DNA from: Psychrobacter sp. Cmf 22.2 | Lineage (GTDB): Bacteria > Pseudomonadota > Gammaproteobacteria > Pseudomonadales > Moraxellaceae | NCBI RefSeq assembly: GCF_001921745.1 | Contig: NZ_MRYA01000003.1 | Location: 310,001 to 374,000 of the forward strand | DNA length: 64,000 nt | Direction: 5' to 3' | In this document: piece after piece, positions 9,772-21,470 of the stretch | How positions within the stretch are numbered: the first letter of the stretch is position 1 | How the letters are laid out: the number at the start of each line of letters is the position of its first letter | Notes under the pieces: generated by a model | What the model saw: the letters and a program-made list of their open reading frames with translations, nothing else | Databases searched by the model: none | Told to the model about the DNA's origin: nothing | Translations under genes and position numbers: made by a program

Positions 9772-10321
9772 AGAGTAAGGGTATTCACTAATAAAAAAGA
9801 CATTTCATTATAAAAGCCTATCAAGATACTAAACAATAGTACTCATGTTACCCAGCAGCTAAAACTAAAATTAACAGAATACGGTAAAAATTAACCACTA
9901 CTAAGGATGCGTTAAAATAGGCGCTATGTCCAAAAAAACAAAGAGATTAGATAAACGCTCTGGATAATATCTATGTCAATCATAGCATACTGACTGTTTT
10001 TAATTTTAGTTTGTCGGTAGTGACAGGCCATACTCTGCATATCTAGCAATAATATTTAGTAAAAGCTTGCATGACGGTTGATTTGTTAATCAGGCGCCCA
10101 GATACAAGCGAATAGCTATCGCAAGTGAGCAGGTATTAAATAAAACCGGTAACAATGGTATAATAAGCGGTTTTATATTTATAGTATCTGCTATATAACC
10201 TATTCAAATCAATAACGTCACGTCTATGCGCCAGCTAATCTTTGATTATAGTATGCTGCAACATATCTTAAGCATACTATAATGATTAGGTAGGTGAGCG
10301 TTATGTTTATGGTCTATCATA
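9772..10321. other. Divergent intergenic region, TPR gene / hemA
   Basis: About 550 bp that should hold promoters for both genes. TATAAT hexamers on the plus strand occur at 10159-10164 and 10278-10283; both have poor -35 boxes. A perfect 13-bp inverted repeat near the hemA end is listed separately. No credible coding frame was seen. Confidence 0.5.
10245..10283. promoter_or_regulatory. 13-bp perfect inverted repeat upstream of hemA
   Basis: Arms ATTATAGTATGCT (10245-10257) and AGCATACTATAAT (10271-10283) are separated by 13 nt. The right arm contains a TATAAT hexamer, 38 bp before the hemA ATG. It could be an operator overlapping the -10 box or an mRNA leader hairpin. Confidence 0.55.
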
Positions 10322-11680
10322 ATGAGATTAGTGGTCATTGGGGTCAATCACAAAACCGCACCAGTCGCTTTACGTGAGCGTCTGGCGTTCGTGGGTGATG
10401 ATGTAAATATCGCTCTTGAACAGTTAGAAGCCTTTACCGATGGTAGCGTGATAGTTTCAACTTGTAACCGTACTGAAATTTATGCCCTAGTGCCTCAAAT
10501 AACAGCCTCTCAAACATCCGCGAGTAACGCGCTTGGTAGTGATGCTACTGCCAGCTCCCATACTTTTTCAGCATCCATTAACGCTCATATCATGCAGATC
10601 AAGACATGGCTTGCTGATTTTAAGCAGTTGCCATTGACCGAAGTTGATGCTTATCTATACGTACACCGCGACACGCATGCGCTCACTCATTGGCTACGAG
10701 TGGCAGCGGGTCTTGACTCTATGATATTGGGTGAGCCACAAATCCTCGGTCAAATTAAACGAGCCGTGCATCTTGCGCAGGACGAAAAAGCACTCAGTAA
10801 TCAGCTAGGCTGGATTGTCGATCAAGTCTTTGCAGCGGCCAAACGTGTGCGTAATGAAACCCAAGTTGGTGCTCAAGCGGTATCACTCGGCTTTGCAGCA
10901 GCCAAATTGGTCACCCAAATATTTGACGATTTACCTAGCCGTACTTTATTAGTGGTGGCAGCAGGTGAGATGAATCGCTTGGTTGCGACCCATATTGCAG
11001 GGCTTGGAGTGGGCCGAATTATCATCTGCAATCGCAATCCTGAGCGCGCTGAAGCGCTAGCGGCAGAGCTGCGTCATCCTAGTCGCAGCGTGGAGGTTAG
11101 ATCCTTACAAGAGCTGCCGCAAGTACTGGCAGAGGCCGATGTTGTGAGTAGCTGCAGCGGCAGTATGGATTTGTTGATTGATAAACCGATGACCATTCAA
11201 GCGCTAAAACGCCGTCGCTATCGACCAATACTAATGATTGACTTGGCTGTACCGCGTGATATCGACTCAACGATTAGTCGTATTGATGACGTTTATCTTT
11301 ATTCTGTCGACGACTTGCAGCATGTAATCGCAGGCAATATCGAGCAGCGTAGACAAGCGGCTGTCGATGCTGAGCTGTTAGTCAGTCAATTGGTCGTAGA
11401 GATGGAGCGCAGCTTTCAAGTCAAGCAAGTAGGAAAAGAGATCCAGCACTATCGTATGTCCACGCGTACCCAAGTCGATAAACTGTTGCATGAGTCCATA
11501 GCCAAGCTTGAGCAAGGTGAAGCTAGTCCCGAAGATATCATCACTGAGCTATCACGGCGTCTTACTCAGACGCTCACTCATGCACCATCAAAGCTTATGC
11601 GTAAAGCGGCTCGCGAGGGCGATAGTGAGTTGCTCGAATTTGTGGTATCGGGACTACATGATGCCTACCGTAAGCGGTAA
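10322..11680 (+). CDS. hemA: Glutamyl-tRNA reductase
   Basis: The first committed step of C5-pathway tetrapyrrole synthesis: NADPH reduction of Glu-tRNA to glutamate 1-semialdehyde. The nucleophile Cys48 lies in STCNRTE. GVNHKTAPVALRE at 7-19 and GEPQILGQIK near residue 140 are signatures. The NADPH domain is at about 185-330 and the C-terminal helical dimerisation domain follows. At 452 residues it is longer than E. coli HemA (418) because of a Ser/Ala-rich insertion at about 63-95. It is divergent from the TPR gene, as in relatives. Confidence 0.96.
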   Translation: MRLVVIGVNHKTAPVALRERLAFVGDDVNIALEQLEAFTDGSVIVSTCNRTEIYALVPQITASQTSASNALGSDATASSHTFSASINAHIMQIKTWLADFKQLPLTEVDAYLYVHRDTHALTHWLRVAAGLDSMILGEPQILGQIKRAVHLAQDEKALSNQLGWIVDQVFAAAKRVRNETQVGAQAVSLGFAAAKLVTQIFDDLPSRTLLVVAAGEMNRLVATHIAGLGVGRIIICNRNPERAEALAAELRHPSRSVEVRSLQELPQVLAEADVVSSCSGSMDLLIDKPMTIQALKRRRYRPILMIDLAVPRDIDSTISRIDDVYLYSVDDLQHVIAGNIEQRRQAAVDAELLVSQLVVEMERSFQVKQVGKEIQHYRMSTRTQVDKLLHESIAKLEQGEASPEDIITELSRRLTQTLTHAPSKLMRKAAREGDSELLEFVVSGLHDAYRKR

Positions 11681-12192
11681 TAGTCGCTTTTTGGTCGTCA
11701 ATAAGTTATCTATTGTATAGACGCCATTATGACGCCAACAAACCGTTGTCAACTGTCATTATCAGTGCTACTATCAAGCTGTCATAAAGATATTGGTTCA
11801 CGATATGTGACGCACTTTGCTCTAAGTATGTCTGCGCTCATTTTTGTTTGATATATTCTGAACAGACAAGAATCAGTGATCATTATTACCCACCTACCGC
11901 TGCGTAGCATCAATAATGGTACAGATGTCACTTAAGGTTTACGAAGCCTAAGTTATAAAATCTAAGTTATAAAAAACATAACCAACAACGGCAATAGCGC
12001 TAGGATAAAGTGCTATATCGTCAATCCTATGTCATACCCTCTATTATTACTCGGTGTTCATTGTTCGGTACTGTTGCCTAGTTAATCGTATCAGTGCCCA
12101 AGTTTAGTACCAAAAATTTGCTATAACCAAGCTTTTTTATAATTAAAAATCAATAACACCTACATAATCTAACAACAAACAAGGAGTGTCCC
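11681..12192. other. Intergenic region, no gene seen
   Basis: About 510 bp, AT-rich, with a short direct repeat TAAGTTATAAAA near 11951-11975. An AAGGAG ribosome site for the next gene is at its right end. I saw no RNA gene, terminator or coding frame. Confidence 0.5.
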
Positions 12193-13329
12193 ATGACCGC
12201 ATTACGTCAAGATGTCGACCCAGAAGGTTTATTAGAATATTCAGTGGTCTATACTGATCGCGCCCTCAATCATATGTCAAAAGTCTTTCAGCAAGTAATG
12301 AATGACTTATCTAGCGAGCTAAAGTCAGTCTATAACGCTGATGCCGTCGCCATTGTTCCAGGTTCTGGTACTTATGGCATGGAAGCTGTCGCCATGCAGC
12401 TAGCCAAAGATCAAGACTGTCTAATCATCCGCAATGGTTGGTTTAGTTATCGCTGGACGCAAATTTTAGAAAAAGGCAACATTGCTAAGTCATCTACGGT
12501 CCTAACCGCTGACCGTACTGAAGATACCGATACGCCAAAACCATTTGCACCTGTCGATATCGAAACCGCTGTGGCTAAGATTAAAGAACAAAAACCAGCG
12601 ATTGTCTTTGCTCCGCATGTCGAGACCTCAGCCGGTATCATCTTGCCAGAAGACTATATCAAAGCGTTAGCAGATGCGACTCACAGCGTTGGCGGCTTAT
12701 TAGTAATTGATTGTATCGCTTCAGGTTGCGTCTGGCTCGATATGAAAGAGTTGGGTATTGATGTGCTTATCAGCGCACCGCAAAAAGGCTGGAGCAGCAC
12801 CCCATGTGCTGGACTCGTCATGCTAAGCGATGCTGCCGTCAAACAAGTAGACAATACCGAGTCAAACAGCTTTAGCCTTGATTTAAAGCAGTGGCTAAAC
12901 ATCATGCGCGCTTATGAAAATGGTGGCCATGCTTATCATGCCACCATGCCAACAGATAGCTTGCGTCAGTTCCGCGATACTATCAATGAAGCTAAAGAGA
13001 TCGGTTTTGATAAGCTGTGTGATGCGCAGTGGGAATTGGGCAAGCGTGTCCGTAAAGTGCTAGAAGATAAAGGCATTGAGAGCGTCGCTGCTGAAGGCTT
13101 TAAAGCGCCAGGAGTCGTCGTTTCTTATACTGAACGTGATGATATGCATAAAGGTAGTGCTTTTGCTGAAGCTGGCATGCAAATCGCCTCTGGCGTACCA
13201 TTAAAAGTGGGTGAGCCTGATAGCTTCAAAACCTTCCGCTTAGGTTTATTTGGCTTAGATAAGCTAACGGATATCGACGGTGCGGTACAACGTTTTGAGT
13301 CAGTACTTGATAAAGTATTAGCTAAATAA
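12193..13329 (+). CDS. Class V aminotransferase (alanine-glyoxylate/serine-pyruvate type)
   Basis: A PLP enzyme of fold type I, 378 residues. VPGSGTYGMEAVA near residue 55 is the cofactor-phosphate loop, VIDCIASGC (171-179) supplies the pyridine-nitrogen Asp, and ISAPQKGWSS holds the Schiff-base Lys at about 198. The C-terminal FRLGLFG is also family-like. It resembles alanine-glyoxylate or serine-glyoxylate aminotransferases; the substrate cannot be fixed from sequence alone. The start follows a strong AAGGAG site. It is a single-gene unit closed by a hairpin terminator. Confidence 0.85.
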   Translation: MTALRQDVDPEGLLEYSVVYTDRALNHMSKVFQQVMNDLSSELKSVYNADAVAIVPGSGTYGMEAVAMQLAKDQDCLIIRNGWFSYRWTQILEKGNIAKSSTVLTADRTEDTDTPKPFAPVDIETAVAKIKEQKPAIVFAPHVETSAGIILPEDYIKALADATHSVGGLLVIDCIASGCVWLDMKELGIDVLISAPQKGWSSTPCAGLVMLSDAAVKQVDNTESNSFSLDLKQWLNIMRAYENGGHAYHATMPTDSLRQFRDTINEAKEIGFDKLCDAQWELGKRVRKVLEDKGIESVAAEGFKAPGVVVSYTERDDMHKGSAFAEAGMQIASGVPLKVGEPDSFKTFRLGLFGLDKLTDIDGAVQRFESVLDKVLAK

Positions 13330-13358
13330 TATCTGTATCTACTAAGCGGCTTTTGGCC

Positions 13359-13393
13359 AAAAAATACTGAGACTTTGTGCTCAGTATTTTTTT
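13359..13393 (+). terminator. Terminator after the aminotransferase
   Basis: The arms AATACTGAG and CTCAGTATT enclose a 7-nt loop, followed by a T run. It starts about 30 bp after the stop codon. Confidence 0.85.
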
Positions 13394-13479
13394 GGCTTTT
13401 TATTATATTTTATAATATAATGTATTTTAATAAATAGATTATTTATTAAATAATTAATAAAACTAGTGAGTAAACCGTT

Positions 13480-13917
13480 ATGAGTATACAAGTGGACTGG
13501 CAAGCATTTACGCCCATATCCTTAGTAGGTGGTTTGATGCTAGGAGTGGCGACTGTCATCTTGCTGCTGGGTATTGGGCGTATTGCTGGCATTAGTGGCA
13601 TCTTTTCAAGTTTGCTCAAACCCAGGCGCGTGGAGATGTGGCAAGTTCTATTTATTGCTGGTCTAATCATCTCGCCTTTACTCTATAGTGCGTTCAGACC
13701 TTTGCCTGACATAGAAGTCAGCACCTCTTTACCGCTGCTGATTGCAGCAGGGTTGCTAGTCGGCTTTGGTACGCGCTTAGGTTCAGGTTGCACAAGTGGT
13801 CATGGCATCTGCGGCAATGCGCGTATGTCACCGCGCTCTATAGCAGCGACAGTGACCTTTATGCTCTTTGGTATCGTGACCGTCTATATCGGTCGTCATG
13901 TACTAGGGTTACTATAA
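13480..13917 (+). CDS. YeeE/YedE family protein, first half
   Basis: A 145-residue membrane protein with about four helices. The family motif GSGCTSGHGICG lies near residues 106-117; its Cys residues are those implicated in sulfur-species passage in YeeE/TsuA-type transporters. The next gene encodes the partner half with a second Cys motif. Such split pairs (PmpA/PmpB-like) are proposed to transport thiosulfate or related sulfur compounds; the substrate here is inference. It is cotranscribed with the partner, with a 77-bp gap. Confidence 0.85.
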   Translation: MSIQVDWQAFTPISLVGGLMLGVATVILLLGIGRIAGISGIFSSLLKPRRVEMWQVLFIAGLIISPLLYSAFRPLPDIEVSTSLPLLIAAGLLVGFGTRLGSGCTSGHGICGNARMSPRSIAATVTFMLFGIVTVYIGRHVLGLL

Positions 13918-13994
13918 ATGCAAAATGGCTTAGATAGCGTATTGCATAGACGGCGTTCGATACTTTTAATAAAAGATGATAGCGAGATATAATA

Positions 13995-14414
13995 ATGCTA
14001 AAAAACATAATTGGATTACTGGCTGGATTATTATTCGGGTTTGGGCTGCTGATATCAGGTATGACCGATCCTGTTAAAGTACAAGGCTTTTTGGACGTTT
14101 TTGGTGCTTGGGATATTTCTCTAGCCCTAGTGATGGGCGGCGGCCTAGCAGTTGCCATCGTTGGCGTACAGTTAGCCAGACGGCAAAAGAGCAGCTGGAT
14201 TGGCACCGCAATTGATATGCCAAACAAAACAGTCATCACAAAAAAATTGTTAATCGGAGCGATGCTATTTGGCATCGGCTGGGGATTGGTTGGTATTTGC
14301 CCGGGACCAGGTATTGTGCTGCTTGGCACTGGACAATGGCAGGCCTATGTATTTATCCCAGCGATGATAACAGGTATGCTTGCTTTTCAGTGGCTTGAGC
14401 CTAGGCTTAATTAA
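13995..14414 (+). CDS. YeeE/YedE-type partner protein (DUF6691-like)
   Basis: A 139-residue membrane protein with about four helices. The N-terminal GLLFGFGLLISGMTDP and the C-terminal GICPGPG motif mark the second half of the two-gene YeeE/YedE arrangement. It probably assembles with the preceding protein into one pore. No rhodanese, TusA or sulfur regulator gene is next to it, so the physiological role stays open. A strong bidirectional terminator follows. Confidence 0.83.
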   Translation: MLKNIIGLLAGLLFGFGLLISGMTDPVKVQGFLDVFGAWDISLALVMGGGLAVAIVGVQLARRQKSSWIGTAIDMPNKTVITKKLLIGAMLFGIGWGLVGICPGPGIVLLGTGQWQAYVFIPAMITGMLAFQWLEPRLN

Positions 14415-14479
14415 CGTAAGCTTAATGAACGTAGGCTTGGCTAATGACAAGATTGGTTAGTAAAAAAGAAGTCTAAAAT

Positions 14480-14524
14480 AAAAAAAGGCTCAGTCTAAGA
14501 GAATAGATTGAGCCTTTTTTTTGT
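14480..14524. terminator. Bidirectional terminator
   Basis: The stem AAGGCTCAGTCT / AGATTGAGCCTT is flanked by A7 and T8 runs. It serves both the YeeE/YedE pair and the convergent acyl-CoA synthetase gene. Confidence 0.9.
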
Positions 14525-14581
14525 GACTTATTTTGTGATTTAAGCTTAAGCATGCAATAGCTTACAACTCAAATTCAAGAG

Positions 14582-16246
14582 CTATTTTGCACTAGACGTT
14601 ACTTTTGGCGTCTCATGAGCAAGTGAGATGGCCGCTTGACGCAGCTCAAACTTTTGCACTTTACCGGTACTGGTTTTTGGAATTTCGGCAAAGATAATGT
14701 ATTTAGGGACTTTAAAACCGGCTAAATGTTGCTTGCAGTGCTCCATAACCGTATCGCGCTGCAAGGTGCTGTCTTCATGAATCTCGATAAAGGCGACTGG
14801 TACTTCGCCCCACTTATCATGCGGAGCAGCAACTACCGCGCAGCTTTGAATCGAAGGTAATTTATATAAGACGTTTTCGACTTCTATACTTGAGATATTT
14901 TCACCGCCTGAGATGATGATGTCTTTGAGTCTATCCATGATTTTGATATAACCGTCAGGATACTTGACGCCCAAATCACCCGTACGGAACCAACCATCTG
15001 CAAAGGCTTCTTCAGTCGCTTTACGGCTTTTAAGATAACCTTTCATCACCATATTACCGCGTAGTGCCAGCTCACCCATCTCTTCACCATCGGCGGTAAC
15101 CGGTTCCGTGGTACCTTGCTTAAACAGCTCAAATCCAGTCATCAAATGCGAGGTCACGCCTTGACGCGACTTTTTTTGCGCGCGTGCCGCAACATCAAGA
15201 TCATCCCATTCAGCTTGCTCAGCACAGACGGTAACTGGTCCATACACTTCAGTTAAACCGTACACATGCGAGATATGAAAGCCCATCGCCTCCATAGCCG
15301 CTAGCATGGTTTCAGACGGCGGCGCACCAGCGACCCAACCCTTGACTTCGTGGTTAATCGCTTCTTTATACTCAGGCTTACCGCCAGCAATCATGTTATG
15401 TACGATAGGCGCTGAACAATAATGCGTCACTTTATGCTTAGCAATGAGCTGCAGAATTAAGTCGGCATCGATTTTACGTAAGCAGACATTGACACCAGCA
15501 CGCTCAGCGATGGTCCACGGAAAACACCAGCCGTTACAGTGAAACAAGGGTAGTGTCCATAAGTACATGGGGTGTTTGGGCATATCCCAATCTAGAATAT
15601 TGGAGACAGCATTAAGCGTGGCACCGCGATGGTGATAGACGACGCCCTTAGGCTTGCCCGTCGTACCGGATGTATAATTGAGCGCAATCGCTTCCCATTC
15701 ATCCGCAGGCTTTTCCCAATTATCTAGACTGTCTGAGCTGGCAACCAATTCTTCATAGCTCATCCGTCCAAAACGCTCTACATCGACTGCAGCATCTGTT
15801 GCATGAATGACGATCAAGTTTGGAAAAGTTTCATCGATAATCTCAGCATGTTCAGCAAACTCACTGTCCAAGATTAAGACTTTGGCTTCTGAATGCTGTA
15901 GACAAAAGGTCAAGGCATTGATATCGAGACGCGTATTCAACGTACACAATACGCCACCTGACATCGGCACACCAAACGCGCACTCAACCATCGCTGGCGT
16001 GTTCGGCATCATAACCGCGACTGTGTCATTCTTATCGATACCAAGCTTACGCAAACCATCTGCCAGCTGGCGGCAACGATCGTAAGTTTGCTGCCACGTT
16101 TGGGTGAGGCTATTGTGCTCTAGATCGTCATAAATGATGGCAGTCTTGTCAGGATAAACCTGTGCACTACGGATAATAAAGTCAATTGGAGTAAGTGGTT
16201 GATAATTGGCTTCGTTTTTGCCAAGACCTGTGTGAAAGTCGGTCAT
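14582..16246 (-). CDS. Acyl-CoA synthetase (AMP-forming)
   Basis: A 554-residue ANL-superfamily ligase that activates a carboxylic acid to its CoA thioester through an acyl-AMP. The P-loop-like YTSGTTGKPKGV is at about 190, the A5 segment HVYGLTEVYGP at about 305, the hinge GWFRTGDLGVKYPDGY at about 415, and the catalytic Lys in KTSTGKVQKFELR near the C-terminus. The sequence style (YHHRG, LPLFHCNGWCFPW) resembles the medium-chain/DmdB-like methylmercaptopropionate-CoA ligase group, but the substrate is not settled. It is divergent from fadH, which suits a role in fatty-acid degradation. Confidence 0.88.
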   Translation of the reverse strand: MTDFHTGLGKNEANYQPLTPIDFIIRSAQVYPDKTAIIYDDLEHNSLTQTWQQTYDRCRQLADGLRKLGIDKNDTVAVMMPNTPAMVECAFGVPMSGGVLCTLNTRLDINALTFCLQHSEAKVLILDSEFAEHAEIIDETFPNLIVIHATDAAVDVERFGRMSYEELVASSDSLDNWEKPADEWEAIALNYTSGTTGKPKGVVYHHRGATLNAVSNILDWDMPKHPMYLWTLPLFHCNGWCFPWTIAERAGVNVCLRKIDADLILQLIAKHKVTHYCSAPIVHNMIAGGKPEYKEAINHEVKGWVAGAPPSETMLAAMEAMGFHISHVYGLTEVYGPVTVCAEQAEWDDLDVAARAQKKSRQGVTSHLMTGFELFKQGTTEPVTADGEEMGELALRGNMVMKGYLKSRKATEEAFADGWFRTGDLGVKYPDGYIKIMDRLKDIIISGGENISSIEVENVLYKLPSIQSCAVVAAPHDKWGEVPVAFIEIHEDSTLQRDTVMEHCKQHLAGFKVPKYIIFAEIPKTSTGKVQKFELRQAAISLAHETPKVTSSAK

Positions 16247-18866
<2,620 letters not shown>

Positions 18867-18900
18867 AAGTTTAATTTTTGAATTAAAGTTTTAAATTGAA

Positions 18901-18934
18901 AGGACGGTAGGGGAGCGATTTCCTGCCGTTTTTT
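18901..18934 (+). terminator. Terminator after fadH
   Basis: The arms ACGGTAGG and CCTGCCGT are followed by TTTTTT, about 35 bp after the fadH stop. It also faces the end of the Sel1-repeat gene on the other strand. Confidence 0.75.
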
Positions 18935-18962
18935 ACTTCGTAAACCGTCACTCTTTTTAATT

Positions 18963-19769
18963 CTATAGGGGTTCTTCGATATCACCTAATGTGAGTCCAG
19001 TTTCTTGTGTGCTATAAATAACGATACCTTCATCGTCGATTTTACCATTCATGACCAATCTACCAATGCGATTACTGGCTTGTTGATTGCCTTGATCGGC
19101 GGCCTTTTGATACCATTCAAAAGCTTTGTCATAGTCTTGCGGGACGCCATAGCCATTCTCGTAGAGACCACCGATGTTAAGTTGTGCCATATCCGAATCT
19201 TGAACGGCAGCTTTTTTGTACCAATCCAACGCTATGGCATAACTTTGCGGCACACCTCTACCAAAATAGTACATCGTACCAATATTTCCTTGAGCGTCTA
19301 CAGAAGCATTAGTAGAACCCATGTTATTAGCTGATAACAAATACCACTTCATAGCCTTTTCATAGTTTTGATCAATACCCTTTCCACTTTCGTACATGAT
19401 AGCTAGGTCTGTTTGAGCGTGAGAATATCCTTGTATAGCAGCTCGCTGAACCCACTCAAATGCTTTGCGATAATCTTGATCTACACCAATACCTTCGTGA
19501 TACATAATGCCTATATGATGTTGAGCAGGCGCATAGCCTTGATCAGCGGCTTTTTGGAACAGTTCAAAAGCTTTGTCATCATCTTCAGGGACTGAGTCAC
19601 CCTCAAAATAGGCTTGTCCAAGTTTGTATATTTCAGTAGGGGTGCTTTGATTAGATAATACAGATATGCTTGATGATTCGGCTGAGCAAGCAAAAGCTAT
19701 CAAACCACTGGATAGCATTGTGGCTATTAGTAAAGACTGAATTAAAGGCGTGATGTTTTTTTGATACAT
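18963..19769 (-). CDS. Exported Sel1-repeat protein
   Basis: About 268 residues. A signal sequence (hydrophobic core around residues 8-27) ends at AFACSA, a possible but atypical lipobox. About six 36-residue Sel1-like repeats follow, each of the form AxxxLGxxYxxGxGVxQDYxKAFEWYxKAA. The last 30 residues are repeat-free. Sel1 repeats are helical protein-binding solenoids. It is the last gene of the PAAR/toxin module, 38-90 bp after the preceding gene depending on start, so a second immunity or accessory role is possible. An alternative start at 19817 would add 16 residues before the signal. Confidence 0.8.
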   Translation of the reverse strand: MYQKNITPLIQSLLIATMLSSGLIAFACSAESSSISVLSNQSTPTEIYKLGQAYFEGDSVPEDDDKAFELFQKAADQGYAPAQHHIGIMYHEGIGVDQDYRKAFEWVQRAAIQGYSHAQTDLAIMYESGKGIDQNYEKAMKWYLLSANNMGSTNASVDAQGNIGTMYYFGRGVPQSYAIALDWYKKAAVQDSDMAQLNIGGLYENGYGVPQDYDKAFEWYQKAADQGNQQASNRIGRLVMNGKIDDEGIVIYSTQETGLTLGDIEEPL

Positions 19770-19855
19770 TGAAATCTTATTCGAAATTATATATTTAATA
19801 GGGTGATTTGTACTCATTTACTTATAGGTTTCACCTTTTGGTACCAGTGTGTAAA

Positions 19856-20341
19856 CTAGTTACCCTGTTCGAGTGAAGGCTTATGATAATACATAGGGTT
19901 GATGCATCCCCATTTACGAGTTGGCGTTACGAGAGTCTTTTCGTTTGAATAAACTTCAATTTTAAAACTGCAATAAGGTTGATGGTTTACGTATTGAGGT
20001 TCGCTAGAAAAAGTTGTACCTTTTAAACTATAATACTCTTCTTTTTCAGGACTATTTTCTTCGTAAAAAAAATCAATTCCTATATATAAATGATTTTTTA
20101 ACCAGTTCCTCATGAGTACTTTAAACTCTCTAGAACCATTGTTTTCAATGGTATATCTATCTGCATAACTCTCCATTTCTGCAATAGTAGGATCACCCTC
20201 TAAGCCTACATATTGAAAATTCATAGTACTTATAGGTTTATTCGTACTATTAATCACCATGAATGACTTATTAGAAACTAAGTATAAGCAGGCAGCAGAT
20301 AATAAAATAAGTACAATAATTAATTTATTGAGAATATACAT
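19856..20341 (-). CDS. Membrane-anchored hypothetical protein, candidate immunity protein
   Basis: 161 residues with no recognised family. A single N-terminal hydrophobic segment (about 4-24) without a lipobox suggests a membrane anchor with the rest in the periplasm. The body is polar and beta-like with two late Cys residues (about 129 and 148). It begins 10 bp after the stop of the Tox44 gene, the standard position for a cognate immunity protein. A periplasmic immunity protein would be odd if the toxin acts in the cytoplasm. Codon use is AT-rich like the rest of the module. Confidence 0.65.
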   Translation of the reverse strand: MYILNKLIIVLILLSAACLYLVSNKSFMVINSTNKPISTMNFQYVGLEGDPTIAEMESYADRYTIENNGSREFKVLMRNWLKNHLYIGIDFFYEENSPEKEEYYSLKGTTFSSEPQYVNHQPYCSFKIEVYSNEKTLVTPTRKWGCINPMYYHKPSLEQGN

Positions 20342-20351
20342 AACTGCCTAT

Positions 20352-21470
20352 TTACCGAACTTTATTTTTGTTGTAGGGATTGTAGCACCAGTGTATTTGC
20401 TTAGAATATTTAAAGTTACCTTCAACAGGTAATTTATCTAACGCATCTAAAACATGCTTAAAATTTAGATCGTCTGTATGCTTACCGAACTTCTTATACA
20501 AATTTATTCCTATCATCATAGTATTGTAGTCATCTATTGTATCGGCCCCTTCAGTGCTAGGATTTGTTTTTTGCTGATCATTTGAACCGTCTATCAGTTC
20601 TTTTTCTGTAAAGCCTGCGACCATACCAACGTAACTATAATGGATGTTTGACCAAACATCGTAAAAATAATCGTAACCTTTGTATTTATGAAAATATTTC
20701 GTAGACTCTTTTCCACCTTGCTCTTCAGCTCTAAGTCTTCTACGAGTTGTAGTTTTTTTTAAAACTGGATGTTCAGCTATTTTTGGCTTATGATCCCAAT
20801 CCATAGTTGGACCTACTTTTAAGGTCCATAGGACTAACGCATCAGAATATAACATAGCTGGGTTAGCTCCTCCAATGGCGTCAAACCATTGAAGGTTTTT
20901 CGATCTTTCTAACAGATGTTTAATTGAACTTACAGTTCTACTCTTAGAGTTTTTCTTAATCTCATCAACGATATATTTTGCAACCTCAATTGCTCCGTCT
21001 ACCGTATGTGGGCATTTTTGTTTAATCTGCTGTTCTTTTTTAGTATTAGGAGTAGTACTATTTTTTGAGCTTGTAGTGTCCCATTTATATTCAGATATTT
21101 CTCGTTTGTGCCTATATGACCATTGTGGGTACTTGTTTTTTCTAACAACTTTGCCATTAGATCGGTTTTCAATTTGGAACCAAGCGCTGCCATTTTTCGC
21201 AGCAGGGAAAGAGGTTTTTTTGATGTTATTGGTGTATTTAAACAGTACTATTTCTTCTGAATCAATAGCGACTAACCCATTTTTATTGGCACTTGGATTT
21301 GCTGTAAATTTTGTCAATGCATGCTTTATAGTTCTTGGTGAGACATAAGAACCATCTTCGTTTTGATAACCGAACTTTGTATACGTCATCTTATAAAAGA
21401 AGTTGTTTATGTTGATCGGCGGTTTCACTAACAAGCGCAATTTAACGATAATATCTTTAGAGTTAGTCAT
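20352..21470 (-). CDS. Polymorphic toxin type 44 (Tox44) domain protein, predicted T6SS effector
   Basis: 372 residues. The C-terminal part (about 205-350) resembles the Bacterial toxin 44 family: TMDWDHKP, then a conserved aromatic stretch YDVWSNIHYSYVG with MVAGFTEKEL, then DDYNTMMIGINLYKKFG. The first 170 residues are Lys/Asn-rich, with no recognised domain, and may be a delivery or linker region. Type 44 domains are predicted toxins of polymorphic systems; the biochemical activity is not known to me with certainty. Its ATG overlaps the end of the PAAR gene by 8 bp (ATGACTAA), so translation is coupled. The domain call is from memory of family motifs. Confidence 0.72.
   Translation of the reverse strand: MTNSKDIIVKLRLLVKPPININNFFYKMTYTKFGYQNEDGSYVSPRTIKHALTKFTANPSANKNGLVAIDSEEIVLFKYTNNIKKTSFPAAKNGSAWFQIENRSNGKVVRKNKYPQWSYRHKREISEYKWDTTSSKNSTTPNTKKEQQIKQKCPHTVDGAIEVAKYIVDEIKKNSKSRTVSSIKHLLERSKNLQWFDAIGGANPAMLYSDALVLWTLKVGPTMDWDHKPKIAEHPVLKKTTTRRRLRAEEQGGKESTKYFHKYKGYDYFYDVWSNIHYSYVGMVAGFTEKELIDGSNDQQKTNPSTEGADTIDDYNTMMIGINLYKKFGKHTDDLNFKHVLDALDKLPVEGNFKYSKQIHWCYNPYNKNKVR

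Noticed and set aside
9927..9968. A 13-codon frame beginning MSKKTKRLDK upstream of hemA
   Set aside because: Too short, no ribosome site, and no attenuator-like structure following it.
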